The notes under the pieces were generated by a model. It saw nothing but the letters and a program-made list of their open reading frames with translations. It was not told the DNA's origin and ran no database searches. A DNA stretch of 64,000 nucleotides from JACPIA01 sp964655995. GTDB lineage: Bacteria > Patescibacteriota > Minisyncoccia > Phycocordibacterales > XYD1-FULL-46-19. The stretch lies in contig CAZZPK010000001.1 of assembly GCA_964655995.1 (NCBI GenBank), positions 62,001 through 126,000 on the forward strand. The letters are read 5' to 3'. The translations under genes and the position numbers were made by a program. Below, piece by piece: positions 31,939-40,243 of this stretch (the stretch's first letter is position 1; each line of letters begins with the position of its first letter).

Positions 31939-33591
31939 ATGGCGGCCAAAAAACATAAATACATCTTCGTCATCGGAGGCGTCATGTCGGGTGTGGGCAA
32001 GGGGGTGACCACCTCCTCGATCGGCAAAATTTTAAAGGCGCGCGGCTTTAAGATTAATGCGATGAAAATTGATCCTTATTTAAACGTCGATGCCGGTACA
32101 ATGAACCCGATTGAGCACGGCGAAGTGTTTGTCCTTGACTCGGGGCTCGAATGCGATCAGGACATGGGCAATTACGAGCGCTTTTTGGACACCTCGATAC
32201 CGCCCGAGAATTATATGACGAGCGGCATGGTCTACAAATACGTTATCGACAAAGAGCGAGCGCTCGAGTACGGCGGCAAATGCGTGGACCCGGTACCGTT
32301 TATTTGCGGGGAGATTTTGCGCCGGATCAAGCTCTCGACGGAAAAAACCGACTCCGATATTACCATTGTCGAGATCGGCGGGACGGCCGGCGAGTATCAA
32401 AATGCGCTCTTTATCGAGGCGGCGCGAATGCTTAAGCTTAAAAATCCCGACGATGTGTTATTTGTGCTGGTGAGCTATTTGCCGGTACCGGACAAGGTCG
32501 GCGAGATGAAAACTAAGCCCACGCAGTATGCTGTGCGCACCTTAAACTCCTATGGCGTGCACCCGGACATTATCGTGGCGCGCAGCGACCGGCCGCTCGA
32601 CAAGAAGCGCAAAGAAAAAATCGCTTTTTCAAGCAATGTGCCGGTGGAGAATATTATCTCGGCCCCGGACGTGGACTCGATTTACGACATCCCGTTAAAT
32701 TTTGAAAAAGACGGGCTCTCGACTACTTTATTAAAATTATTAAAAACCAAACCCAAACAAACGGATTTGGCAGATTGGCGCCGCTTTGTTACTAAATTAA
32801 AGAGCGCCAAAGATGAGGTTAAAATCGCGATGGTGGGCAAGTATTTTAAAACCGGCGACTTTGTCCTCTCGGATGTTTACATTTCGGTCATCGAGTCGCT
32901 TAAGCATGCGGCGGCCGCCAATGGCAAAAAACTTAAATTGGAGTGGCTCTCGGCGATGGATTACGAGGAGGATCCGAAAAAGCTAAAAGAGCTCTCCGGT
33001 TTTGACGGGATTTTAGTGCCCGGTGGATTTGGTGAGCGGGGAGTGGAGGGCAAAATTAAAGCGATTGAGTATGCTCGGGTAAATAATATCCCTTATTTCG
33101 GTCTCTGTTACGGTATGCAATTGGCGGTGATCGAGTTTGCCCGGCACGTCGCCGGCTTAAAAGAAGCCCATACCACCGAGGTTAATCCTGATACCAAATA
33201 TCCGGTAATCGCCGTGATGGAAAGCCAAAAGGAGAAAATCGCCGCTAAAAATTATGGCGGGAGTATGCGCTTGGGCGCTTACCCAGCGACGCTCAAACTG
33301 GGTACTATTGCTCGTGCCGCTTACGGCAGCGACAAAATCAGCGAGCGCCATCGGCATCGTTATGAGGTTAATCCGGAATTTGTATCCCAATTAGAGGAGA
33401 AAGGTTTGGTTTTTTCCGGAATGTCGCCGGACCGCACTTTGATGGAGATTGCCGAGCTACCGAAAAAAGTCCATCCGTTTTTTGTGGGCGTCCAATTCCA
33501 TCCCGAGTTTAAATCCTCGCCGCTTAAACCGCATCCGCTTTTTGTCGCCTTTGTCAAAGCCGCCGCCGAAAGAGCCAAAAAGAAAAAGTAA
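31939..33591 (+). CDS. pyrG: CTP synthase
   Basis: 550 residues. It aminates UTP to CTP using glutamine. The synthetase domain shows FVIGGVMSGVGKGVTTSSIGKIL (P-loop), KIDPYLNVDAGTMNPIEHGEVFVL, DLGNYERFL-like DMGNYERFL and EIGGTAGEYQNALFIEA. The glutaminase domain has GGFGERGVEGKI, the catalytic Cys in YFGLCYGMQLAVIEFAR, and the HPE pair in VGVQFHPEFKSSPLKPHPLF. Length is complete. It follows ftsX by 5 bp and ends tail-to-tail with a DEAD-box helicase gene, 1 bp apart. Confidence 0.98.
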   Translation: MAAKKHKYIFVIGGVMSGVGKGVTTSSIGKILKARGFKINAMKIDPYLNVDAGTMNPIEHGEVFVLDSGLECDQDMGNYERFLDTSIPPENYMTSGMVYKYVIDKERALEYGGKCVDPVPFICGEILRRIKLSTEKTDSDITIVEIGGTAGEYQNALFIEAARMLKLKNPDDVLFVLVSYLPVPDKVGEMKTKPTQYAVRTLNSYGVHPDIIVARSDRPLDKKRKEKIAFSSNVPVENIISAPDVDSIYDIPLNFEKDGLSTTLLKLLKTKPKQTDLADWRRFVTKLKSAKDEVKIAMVGKYFKTGDFVLSDVYISVIESLKHAAAANGKKLKLEWLSAMDYEEDPKKLKELSGFDGILVPGGFGERGVEGKIKAIEYARVNNIPYFGLCYGMQLAVIEFARHVAGLKEAHTTEVNPDTKYPVIAVMESQKEKIAAKNYGGSMRLGAYPATLKLGTIARAAYGSDKISERHRHRYEVNPEFVSQLEEKGLVFSGMSPDRTLMEIAELPKKVHPFFVGVQFHPEFKSSPLKPHPLFVAFVKAAAERAKKKK

Positions 33592-33592
33592 C

Positions 33593-34798
33593 TTACTCCA
33601 CAAACGTTAAGGCAAAGCCTTTGGCGCCGGCGCGGCCGGTGCGGCCAATGCGGTGAACGTAATCCTCGTAGGTGGAGGGAAGGTCGTAATTGATGACGTG
33701 GCTTACGCCGGTAATGTCCAAGCCGCGGGCGGCCACGTCGGTAGCCACTAAAATTTTAGCGTGGCTCTCTTTAAACAATTTAAGCGCTTTTTGGCGCTGG
33801 CCGTGATTTTTATCGCCATGAATGGACTCGGCGGCAAAGCCCCGCTCTTTTAGGGCGCGGGTCAAGCGCTCCACGCCATACTTGGTTTGGCCAAACACAA
33901 GTACGCGCTCAAAACCCGGCTTAATGAGCAAGTCGTGTAAAATATCAAGTTTATTTTGCCCCGGCGGGATGCGGACAATGTCTTGATCCACCTGCTTAGA
34001 GGTCTCACCGGTTTTAACCGAGACGCGCACCGGCTCTTTGAGGAAGGCGCCGATCAAGCCCTCGATCTCGCGCGACATCGTGGCCGAGAAAAAGAGGGTA
34101 TGGCGCACGGCCGGCATTAAGCCAACCAAAAAGCGGACATCGTTAATAAAGCCCATGTCGAGCATCCGGTCGGCCTCGTCTAGCACAATGCTTTGGTAAA
34201 AAGATAAGTTAATCACCTTGCGCTCGATTAGATCTTTGATCCGGCCCGGGGTCCCAATCAAAAAGTTGTGCCGCCGCGAGAGGGCATTGATTTGCCGGCC
34301 CATCGGCGCCCCGCCCACCACGCAGACGCCAAAAATATTTAAGCCCGGGGTAAAGCCTTTAAGCTCATCCTCAATTTGGATGGCGAGCTCCCTGGTAGGC
34401 ACGACCACTAAAACGCGCTGACGCGGATCGAGAATCACTTTATTGATTAAGGGGATCAGGAAGGCGGCGGTTTTACCGGTGCCGGTATTGGCAATACCGA
34501 CCACATCTAAACCACGCAAAACGTGGGGGATGATTTTATCTTGAATCGGGGTGGGGAGGTCGTAACCTTTGTCTAAAATATTTTTCTTTAAGCGGTTATC
34601 GATATTAAAATCGGTAAATTTATGCTCGGGCACAAAATGCTCCACCTGCTCGGTGATTACCGCCTTATTAATAAAGCGGGAGACGTCGATGTGCTGGCCA
34701 AACCGGCGTTTGTTGCCCCTACGAGCTCCACCACGCTTAAAACCGCCACGATGTGGCGGTCGAGAGCGGTGTTTATTAAACGATTGTTTGCGATACAT
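33593..34798 (-). CDS. DEAD-box RNA helicase
   Basis: 401 residues. A basic Arg/Gly-rich N-terminal tail (SRPPHRGGFKRGGARRGNKRRFGQ) precedes the helicase core: Q motif GYDLPTPIQDKIIP, motif I ANTGTGKTAAFLIP, Ia PTRELAIQIEDEL, DEAD in SIVLDEADRMLDMGF, SAT in LFFSATMSREI, and motif VI HRIGRTGRAGAKG. It unwinds RNA duplexes, probably in ribosome assembly or mRNA decay. The protein stops right after motif VI, so there is no C-terminal RNA-binding extension; RNA contact may depend on the N-terminal tail. Confidence 0.96.
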   Translation of the reverse strand: MYRKQSFNKHRSRPPHRGGFKRGGARRGNKRRFGQHIDVSRFINKAVITEQVEHFVPEHKFTDFNIDNRLKKNILDKGYDLPTPIQDKIIPHVLRGLDVVGIANTGTGKTAAFLIPLINKVILDPRQRVLVVVPTRELAIQIEDELKGFTPGLNIFGVCVVGGAPMGRQINALSRRHNFLIGTPGRIKDLIERKVINLSFYQSIVLDEADRMLDMGFINDVRFLVGLMPAVRHTLFFSATMSREIEGLIGAFLKEPVRVSVKTGETSKQVDQDIVRIPPGQNKLDILHDLLIKPGFERVLVFGQTKYGVERLTRALKERGFAAESIHGDKNHGQRQKALKLFKESHAKILVATDVAARGLDITGVSHVINYDLPSTYEDYVHRIGRTGRAGAKGFALTFVE

Positions 34799-34844
34799 AT
34801 ATAACCTTTCTATTATATATTATCTAAATAAGTAAGTCAAGTTT

Positions 34845-36629
34845 TTAATTGTTTTCTTTGCGCTTGTTTTTAGCGCGCTCCGCTTCGGTGAGGAATTGTT
34901 TGCGCAGGCGGGTGGAGGTGGGGGTAATTTCCAAATACTCATCATCAGCCATAATTTCCAAACCGCGCTCAATGGTAATTGGTAGCGGCGGAGTTAAAAA
35001 GATATTTTCGTCCGAGCCGCTCGCGCGCATGTTGGTAAGTTGTTTGCCTTTGGTCGGATTAACCGTCATCTCCTCGCCTTTGGCGGTATTGCCCACCACC
35101 ATGCCCTCATACACTTCCGTATTGGCGCCAATGTAGAGCGTACCGCGAGTTTGCAAATTGGCGAGCGAGAAGGCGAGCGCTTTGCCGGCGGCCATCGAGG
35201 TCATTGAGCCAACTTGCCGCTTCTCGATCTCGCCGGCGTAAGGCTTAAAACCAATTACCCGGCTGGCTAAAATCCCCTCGCCTTTAGTGTCGACGACGAA
35301 TTGGCCGCGATAGCCCAAAAGGCCGCGCGTTGGCCCCTCAAAGGTGAGGCGGACGCGGTTGCCATCCGGTTTTAAATTAGTCATATGGACGGCCCGTTTA
35401 GACAATTTTTCAATCACCACGCCTTGCATCTCGCTTGGCACCTCAATCGTCACCTCCTCAAACGGCTCGCTTTTTACGCCATCAATATCTTTAATAATCA
35501 CCCGCGGTTGCGACACTTGGAGCTCATAGCCCTCGCGGCGCATATTCTCCAGTAAAATGGCAATATGGAGCTCGCCGCGGCCAAAGACGCGCATCTCATC
35601 ATCGCCAAAATCGACCCGTAAGCCAACATTAACCTCCAACTCTTTTTCCAAGCGCTCTTTAATCTGACGGCCGGTTACATATTTGCCCTCGCGGCCGGCA
35701 AAAGGCGAGTTATTCACTAAAAAGTTTAAGGCGATAGTGGGCTCGTCGACGCGGATTACCGGCAGGGCCTCGGTCTCTTTACTACTGCAAATGGTGTCGC
35801 CAATGTAAATAGTGGGCAGGCCGGCAATCAGGACAATGTCACCCGCCTGGGCCTCATTAGTCTCGACGCGCTTAATCCCATCAAAGGTAAAAAGTTTGGT
35901 AACGCGGCCGCTCTCCACCGCGCCGCCCGCCTTTTTAATAAATACCGGGCTGCCGGTTTTAAGCACGCCGTCATAGACGCGGGCAACGGCCAGGCGGCCC
36001 AAAAAGTTGTCATAGCCTAAATTAAACGGTTGGGCCTTAAGGGGCGCGTCGGCATTGCTGGGGGCGGGCGGCACCTCCTCCAAAATCACATCCAAGAGCG
36101 GATCTAAATTAACGCGCGGGTCGGCAAGCTCGCGCATGGCCACGCCGTCCTTGCCGATAGCGTAAACGGTTTTAAAAGCCAGTTGCTCCTCACTGGCACC
36201 CAGCTCAAAAAATAATTCCAAAATCTCATCATGAGTGCGAGCGGGGTCGGCGGCGGGCTTATCGATTTTATTTAAAACCACAATTGGTTTGTGGCCGATC
36301 TCCAGCGACTTTTTAAGCACAAAGCGGGTTTGGGGCATCGGGCCCTCTTGGGCGTCAACCACTAACAATACCGAGTCGATGGAGCGGAGGACGCGCTCAA
36401 CCTCGGAGCCAAAGTCAGCATGCCCCGGCGTGTCTACAATATTGATCTTGGTGTTTTTATATTTGGTGGCGGCATTTTTGGCATAAATGGTGATACCCCG
36501 CTCCTGCTCCAAGGTATTGGAGTCCATGCTGCCCTCCACCACGGCTCCAGTCTGGCGGAGTATTGCGTCCGTCAAAGTGGTTTTGCCGTGGTCGACATGG
36601 GCGATAATGGCGATATTTCTTATTTGCAT
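34845..36629 (-). CDS. typA: Ribosome-associated GTPase TypA/BipA
   Basis: 594 residues from the ATG at 36629. The G motifs are intact: AHVDHGKTTLTDAIL, DTPGHADFGSEVERVL and VVLNKIDKPAADP; EQERGITIYAKNAA is switch I. EF-G-like domains II, III and V follow, then the BipA-specific C-terminal domain (GKQLTNMRASGSDENIFLTPP...ADDEYLEITPTSTRLRKQFL). It aids ribosome assembly and stress adaptation. An in-frame start 48 nt upstream (36677) would add a hydrophobic stretch not found in the family and is rejected. Confidence 0.97.
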   Translation of the reverse strand: MQIRNIAIIAHVDHGKTTLTDAILRQTGAVVEGSMDSNTLEQERGITIYAKNAATKYKNTKINIVDTPGHADFGSEVERVLRSIDSVLLVVDAQEGPMPQTRFVLKKSLEIGHKPIVVLNKIDKPAADPARTHDEILELFFELGASEEQLAFKTVYAIGKDGVAMRELADPRVNLDPLLDVILEEVPPAPSNADAPLKAQPFNLGYDNFLGRLAVARVYDGVLKTGSPVFIKKAGGAVESGRVTKLFTFDGIKRVETNEAQAGDIVLIAGLPTIYIGDTICSSKETEALPVIRVDEPTIALNFLVNNSPFAGREGKYVTGRQIKERLEKELEVNVGLRVDFGDDEMRVFGRGELHIAILLENMRREGYELQVSQPRVIIKDIDGVKSEPFEEVTIEVPSEMQGVVIEKLSKRAVHMTNLKPDGNRVRLTFEGPTRGLLGYRGQFVVDTKGEGILASRVIGFKPYAGEIEKRQVGSMTSMAAGKALAFSLANLQTRGTLYIGANTEVYEGMVVGNTAKGEEMTVNPTKGKQLTNMRASGSDENIFLTPPLPITIERGLEIMADDEYLEITPTSTRLRKQFLTEAERAKNKRKENN

Positions 36630-36721
36630 AAAATACAGTAGAAAGATCACTATATCCAAAATCAGCCTTATTAACAAGTGAGGGACAAAATCCGTTTTAT
36701 GATAAAATAGTAGAGTAGCAA

Positions 36722-37216
36722 ATGATTAAACCGCTGACGATCATTACGATACCGAGCTTTGTCCGCTTGCGACGAGAGATTGAGCAGGAGACTAATCAAC
36801 TGGCGGTCGGCCGCGGCGAGCGGCGCGAGACCTTTTGGCATGTCTTGGCGCGCCGCCTGATTACCCGCAAGCGGGCGGCCGTCTTTTTATATTTTGCCGA
36901 CAATATGCCGGTGGGCTATATCTCGGTGATATTGGCCAAATTTTCCAAATTCCGGGGCAATGCCTATATTGCCGTCGTCTCAGTTAAAAAAGATTATAGG
37001 GGGCAAGGCATCGGCACCAAGCTTTTGGCGCAAGCGGAAGCGCTGGCCCGCGAGCGCCGGATTAGGCGGCTCGAGCTTGAGGTTTTTGCCAAAAACAGCC
37101 AGGCGATCAATTTATACAAGCGCCTAGGCTATGAGGTAGAGGGTCGCCGCCGCCAGGCGGTGGAAAACGAAGATGGCCTGGACGACGTGATCTTTATGGC
37201 CAAATTTTTACAATAA
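36722..37216 (+). CDS. GNAT-family N-acetyltransferase (RimI-like)
   Basis: 164 residues. It transfers acetyl from acetyl-CoA to an amine. The acetyl-CoA loop is clear in AVVSVKKDYRGQGIGTKLLAQAEALARE (R/Q-x-x-G-x-G/A), followed by the RRLELEVFAKNSQAINLYKRLGYEVEGRRRQAV block typical of RimI-type protein acetyltransferases. The N-terminal ~50 residues are charged and specific to this group. A terminator hairpin follows (37225-37265). Confidence 0.9.
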   Translation: MIKPLTIITIPSFVRLRREIEQETNQLAVGRGERRETFWHVLARRLITRKRAAVFLYFADNMPVGYISVILAKFSKFRGNAYIAVVSVKKDYRGQGIGTKLLAQAEALARERRIRRLELEVFAKNSQAINLYKRLGYEVEGRRRQAVENEDGLDDVIFMAKFLQ

Positions 37217-37224
37217 TAAAAAGC

Positions 37225-37265
37225 GCCGCCGGTCTCAAAGCGGGATAAGAGACCAGCGGCTGTTT
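37225..37265 (+). terminator. Terminator-like hairpin after the GNAT gene
   Basis: GCCGC(c)GGTCTC pairs with GAGACC(a)GCGGC, followed by TGTTT. Confidence 0.65.
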
Positions 37266-37357
37266 GGGGAACGATCCGTACTATCCATCACGGGGATGGC
37301 AGGATACAGGAGGAATCGGTGAAAGATCTAAGGTACAGTATAAACGATTTTAAATTG

Positions 37358-37387
37358 TTGTCAAATCAGAGCCTAATTTGTTACAGT
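37358..37387 (+). promoter_or_regulatory. Predicted promoter of tRNA-Gln
   Basis: TTGTCA at 37358-37363, 18-bp spacer, TACAGT at 37382-37387; the tRNA begins at 37400. The 90 nt before it (37267-37357) contain no recognisable feature apart from an AGGAGGA followed by a 30-codon GTG frame, which I do not call. Confidence 0.45.
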
Positions 37388-37399
37388 GTGGTCACTACT

Positions 37400-37470
37400 T
37401 GCCGGTTCGTCTAATGGTAGGACACATCCCTCTGGAGGATGGTATTGGGGTTCGAGTCCCTGACCGGCAG
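37400..37470 (+). tRNA. tRNA-Gln (CTG)
   Basis: Acceptor TGCCGGT/ACCGGCA, D arm TCGTCTAATGGTAGGACA, anticodon loop CTCTGGA (CTG), T arm with GGGG-TTCGAGT-CCCT, discriminator G. CCA is not encoded here, but it is encoded at the end of the third copy of the 3' end (37753-37755). Confidence 0.93.
37451..37470 (+). repeat. 20-bp tRNA-Gln 3'-end core (attachment-like), copy 1
   Basis: TTCGAGTCCCTGACCGGCAG, the T-loop to discriminator part of tRNA-Gln. Exact copies are at 37592-37611 and 37733-37752. Confidence 0.9.
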
Positions 37471-37611
37471 CTCGGAGCAAAGCGGAGAGTTGTCCGGTAG
37501 CAGGTAAACAGTTTTACCTGCGTCAGGGATCTCGAAAAGGTTCTTCAGATATTTTGCAAAAATATCGAAAACCTGTACTGAAGCTGTAAGCTTCGAGTCC
37601 CTGACCGGCAG
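37471..37611 (+). repeat. 141-bp unit 1 ending in a tRNA-Gln 3' end
   Basis: Unit 1 of two tandem 141-bp units that are identical except one base (ctgtact/ctgtacc). Each ends with the 20-bp tRNA core. Inside are an imperfect inverted copy of the core (GTCAGGGATCTCGAA), the hairpin GCAGGTAAA/TTTACCTGC, and the hairpin GATATTTT/AAAATATC enclosed by AGGTT/AACCT. There is no coding frame. Confidence 0.9.
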
Positions 37612-37752
37612 CTCGGAGCAAAGCGGAGAGTTGTCCGGTAGCAGGTAAACAGTTTTACCTGCGTCAGGGATCTCGAAAAGGTTCTTCAGATATTTTGCAA
37701 AAATATCGAAAACCTGTACCGAAGCTGTAAGCTTCGAGTCCCTGACCGGCAG
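37612..37752 (+). repeat. 141-bp unit 2 ending in a tRNA-Gln 3' end followed by CCA
   Basis: Second unit. Its tRNA core is followed by CCA, so this end looks like the original 3' end of the tRNA gene, displaced by 282 bp. Confidence 0.9.
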
Positions 37753-37794
37753 CCAACATTGTCGAGCAAAAATAGTCTGCTATAATTCCCGTAT

Positions 37795-38181
37795 ATGACT
37801 AAAAAAATCATTTGGCTGGTGGTAGTGGTTGCGGTCGTGGTGGCCGGATTTTGGGCTTATCGGCAATGGGGCGGCGGAGAGAGTATCGTCTTAACGCCCG
37901 GCCAGACAGTAGAGTTGGTCGGTACGGCGGTGGTGATTAATAGCGATCAAATCGCTCTCGACGGCCCGTACCTTATCTCGCTTAAGGCGGCCAGCGGCGA
38001 GGAGATTACTGTGGCGGTGCCCTCAATGGGACTGCCGCTGTGCGCCGCTTACCAGGCGGGCAATATCCCCGGCGTCAACTTAATCAAGATTGGCGACCAG
38101 GTTAAAGTTAAAGGTCAGGTGGCCGAGGATCAGTCGGTGGTCCCTTGTGAGTCGGCTGACCACTATCTCCGCAATGAGTAA
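37795..38181 (+). CDS. Small membrane-anchored protein, function unknown
   Basis: 128 residues. An N-terminal anchor (KIIWLVVVVAVVVAGFWAYRQW) is followed by a beta-rich extracellular domain with GTAVVINSDQIALDGPYLISLKA and QVKVKGQVAEDQSVVPCESADHYL, suggestive of a small OB-like barrel with a Cys pair (residues ~84 and ~120). TATAAT at 37781-37786 is 8 nt before the ATG (leaderless type). The next gene overlaps its stop by 8 bp, so the two anchored proteins are coexpressed. Confidence 0.75.
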   Translation: MTKKIIWLVVVVAVVVAGFWAYRQWGGGESIVLTPGQTVELVGTAVVINSDQIALDGPYLISLKAASGEEITVAVPSMGLPLCAAYQAGNIPGVNLIKIGDQVKVKGQVAEDQSVVPCESADHYLRNE

Positions 38182-38749
38182 TAAACTGGCCGGTTTAATT
38201 ATCTTAATCGTCATCGCCTTGAGTGCGGGCTATTGGTTTTGGGGCTCGGGCGACCTCACAGCTCCGAGCGTCTATCAGACTTTTAGCGATGCCAATTTAG
38301 GCTTGGAGTTTAAATATCCGGCCGGCTACGTACTCCAAGTGGGCGCCGGTGCCGACGGCAACTCCGAGTTTGTACAGTCGCTTGTTTTGTTGACGGCAGA
38401 GGACGCCGCCGCACCGCGGCCGATAGGTGGCGAGGGTCCGGCCACTATCACTATCCAAATATTTAAAAATACGCTTAAACAGTGGCCGGCAGTTTGGGCC
38501 GAGACTCATCCGCAGTTTAGCAATATTAATCTAAAACAAGGCGAGGTTAAAGAAGTGGTAGTGGGCGGGGCTAAAGCGGTACGTTATTTAGCTGATGGGC
38601 TGTACGCCTCGGATAATGTGGTCGTCGCCCACGGCGAAAAAATTTACGTTTTTAGCGGGATGTTTATTAGCGAGGACTCGGATCTCCGCCGCGACTTTGA
38701 GCCGCTCCTTAACTCTGTCACCTTTATCCGCCAGCCCAGTCAGGAGTAA
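38174..38749 (+). CDS. Membrane-anchored PsbP/DUF1795-like protein of unknown function
   Basis: 191 residues. An N-terminal anchor (LAGLIILIVIALSAGYWFWGSG) is followed by a globular domain with SDANLGLEFKYPAGYVLQV at the front and SGMFISEDSDLRRDFEPLLNSVTF at the end. That start-end pattern ('...F.YP..W' and 'F..IL.S..F') is typical of PsbP-like or DUF1795-type extracytoplasmic domains. The start at 38174 overlaps the preceding gene. Function unknown. Confidence 0.75.
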   Translation: MSNKLAGLIILIVIALSAGYWFWGSGDLTAPSVYQTFSDANLGLEFKYPAGYVLQVGAGADGNSEFVQSLVLLTAEDAAAPRPIGGEGPATITIQIFKNTLKQWPAVWAETHPQFSNINLKQGEVKEVVVGGAKAVRYLADGLYASDNVVVAHGEKIYVFSGMFISEDSDLRRDFEPLLNSVTFIRQPSQE

Positions 38750-38751
38750 AA

Positions 38752-39480
38752 TTAGATTAACTCGGCGTAGACAGAGATGTTGCGGCGTTTGGCGGGACGG
38801 CCGCGGACGAGATGGCGATGCGATTTGGCAATTTTACGTATAGTAAAATGCGGCGCCAGCCAGTCGACAAGCTCCTGCTCGCTAAAGACGTGCTCGGCGA
38901 CGCCGATGCGCGGATGGATATAGGAGCCAGGCTCGCCGGCCGGATGCTCGCGGAGTAAGCGCTTGGCGTGCTCGTCCTCGTCCAGCAAAAAAGTTTTAAT
39001 AAAAAGCCAGCCGCCCGGCTTGAGCACTCGGACAATCTCGGCCAACAGGCGCTCGCGCTCGGAGTGGTTTAAAAAATGCGAAGTCATCATATCAAGCACC
39101 ACAGTCTGCGAGGCGCGAGGCAGAGGCAGGGGTTGGGCGATGGAGCGCGCCTCGTAGACGAGGTCGAGGCCGACGCTTTTCTTTTTGGCTTGGGCGAGCG
39201 CCTCGCTTGAGATATCGTAGCCCAGTCCCTTGAGGCCGAACTCGCGCGCCAAATAAATCAAATTGCGCCCGTTGCCGGCGCCCAGGTCGAGTACGGTAGC
39301 GTGGCGGTTTAAGACGCTCCCTCCCGTCTCGCGGACAAGCCAGCGGGTAAATTTAAGCAAATCCTCGCTCGGCTCGTCGGAGAGGGCCAGGTTTTTGGCA
39401 TCGCGGTACTCGCGATCCCACCAGTGGGCGGCTCCCTTTTGGCCCTCGCGTTTATAATGGCGGAAGTTGGGCTTCATCAC
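38752..39480 (-). CDS. Class I SAM-dependent methyltransferase (TehB-like)
   Basis: 242 residues. The SAM-binding fold is clear: motif I VLDLGAGNGRNLIYLA (residues ~62-77), GLGYDISSEALAQA, the acidic post-motif, VVLDMMTSHFLNHSERERLLAEIVRVLKPGGWLFIKTF. The C-terminal ~60 residues contain a basic RIAKSHRHLVRGRPAKRRN stretch, which could contact nucleic acid, although small-molecule substrates are common in this subfamily. Convergent with the anchored-protein pair, 2 bp apart. Substrate unknown. Confidence 0.85.
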   Translation of the reverse strand: MMKPNFRHYKREGQKGAAHWWDREYRDAKNLALSDEPSEDLLKFTRWLVRETGGSVLNRHATVLDLGAGNGRNLIYLAREFGLKGLGYDISSEALAQAKKKSVGLDLVYEARSIAQPLPLPRASQTVVLDMMTSHFLNHSERERLLAEIVRVLKPGGWLFIKTFLLDEDEHAKRLLREHPAGEPGSYIHPRIGVAEHVFSEQELVDWLAPHFTIRKIAKSHRHLVRGRPAKRRNISVYAELI

Positions 39481-39586
39481 CCTAGCTTAGACCATTTGCC
39501 TTTACATTACAACGTTTTTGGTTTATACTTTTCCGTTGGAAGGGTCGCAGGGGCGGCCCAATAGCTTTGGTCTTTGGGAGGTGAGT

Positions 39587-40231
39587 ATGAGTTTAAAAGT
39601 TTTGGCGGTAGTATCGCCACCGCTTGGTGGTAAAGACAAGCACTCCACGTCTTTGGCGGAGCAATACGACTACCGTATTGTTAACGCCGGCCAGGCTCTA
39701 CGCCGTCAAGTGGAGACGGGTGGTAAATTTGCAGAGAAAATCTGCAAATATCAAAGCCGGGGGGAGTTGGTACCCGCGGAGGTCGTATTGAAGGTAGTTG
39801 AGGCAGAGGTGGCACAAATTTTACGCCAGAATCCCGATGCCAATATTATCTTTAACGGGTTTCCGAGATCGGTACCACAAGCACAAGATTTTCTGCGCAC
39901 CTTGGATCGAATCGGCATAACCAAGCCTTATCGGCAACAAGGTAGAGCCATCTTGCTCCATCTTGATACACCGATCAAGGTTTGTTTGGGTCGACTGCGC
40001 GCCAAACCGGTCGATCGGGGAGAGCGGTGTGATGATCAGGAGGCCGTTTTTTGGTCTCGGGTCGAAGTGTTCAAGTGCGAGACTCTACCGATGATTAACT
40101 TTATTCGGAATCATCGGGAGATGGGTCTTGTTAAGGTCTCCCTACCTGGCGAGCAGCCACCTGAGACGGTGTTTGCCAATATTGTCCAAGTTCTCGCATT
40201 GCCGCCAGTCTTGGCGGAGAGATCAGCCTAA
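39587..40231 (+). CDS. Adenylate kinase-like nucleoside monophosphate kinase with altered P-loop
   Basis: 214 residues. The adenylate-kinase layout is recognisable: N-terminal beta strand and P-loop region, LRRQVETGGKFAEKI (NMP-binding helix), IIFNGFPRSVPQAQDF (normally LDGFPR), LHLDTPIKVCLGRLRAK with Arg residues of the lid region, and RVEVFKCETLPMINFIRN. The P-loop reads SPPLGGKDKHST instead of GxPGxGKGT, so ATP binding may be altered. The ATG at 39587 is preceded by GGGAGGTGAG, one of the few Shine-Dalgarno sites here, and is preferred to 39518. Confidence 0.75.
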   Translation: MSLKVLAVVSPPLGGKDKHSTSLAEQYDYRIVNAGQALRRQVETGGKFAEKICKYQSRGELVPAEVVLKVVEAEVAQILRQNPDANIIFNGFPRSVPQAQDFLRTLDRIGITKPYRQQGRAILLHLDTPIKVCLGRLRAKPVDRGERCDDQEAVFWSRVEVFKCETLPMINFIRNHREMGLVKVSLPGEQPPETVFANIVQVLALPPVLAERSA

Positions 40232-40243
40232 TTCTCTACTTCT

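Noticed and set aside
36630..36677. N-terminal extension of TypA
   Set aside because: It adds a hydrophobic segment absent from the family; the ATG at 36629 gives the standard start before the HVDHGKTT motif.
37320..37413. GTG frame of about 30 codons preceded by AGGAGGA before tRNA-Gln
   Set aside because: It runs into the tRNA, has no family or hydrophobic pattern, and overlaps the predicted tRNA promoter. Coincidence is likely.
37451..37752. Possible CRISPR array (regular repeats) near Cas2-like proteins
   Set aside because: The repeats are 141-bp near-identical units without variable spacers, and no cas1, cas9 or other cas genes occur. The Cas2-like proteins have PaaX-type winged-helix domains.
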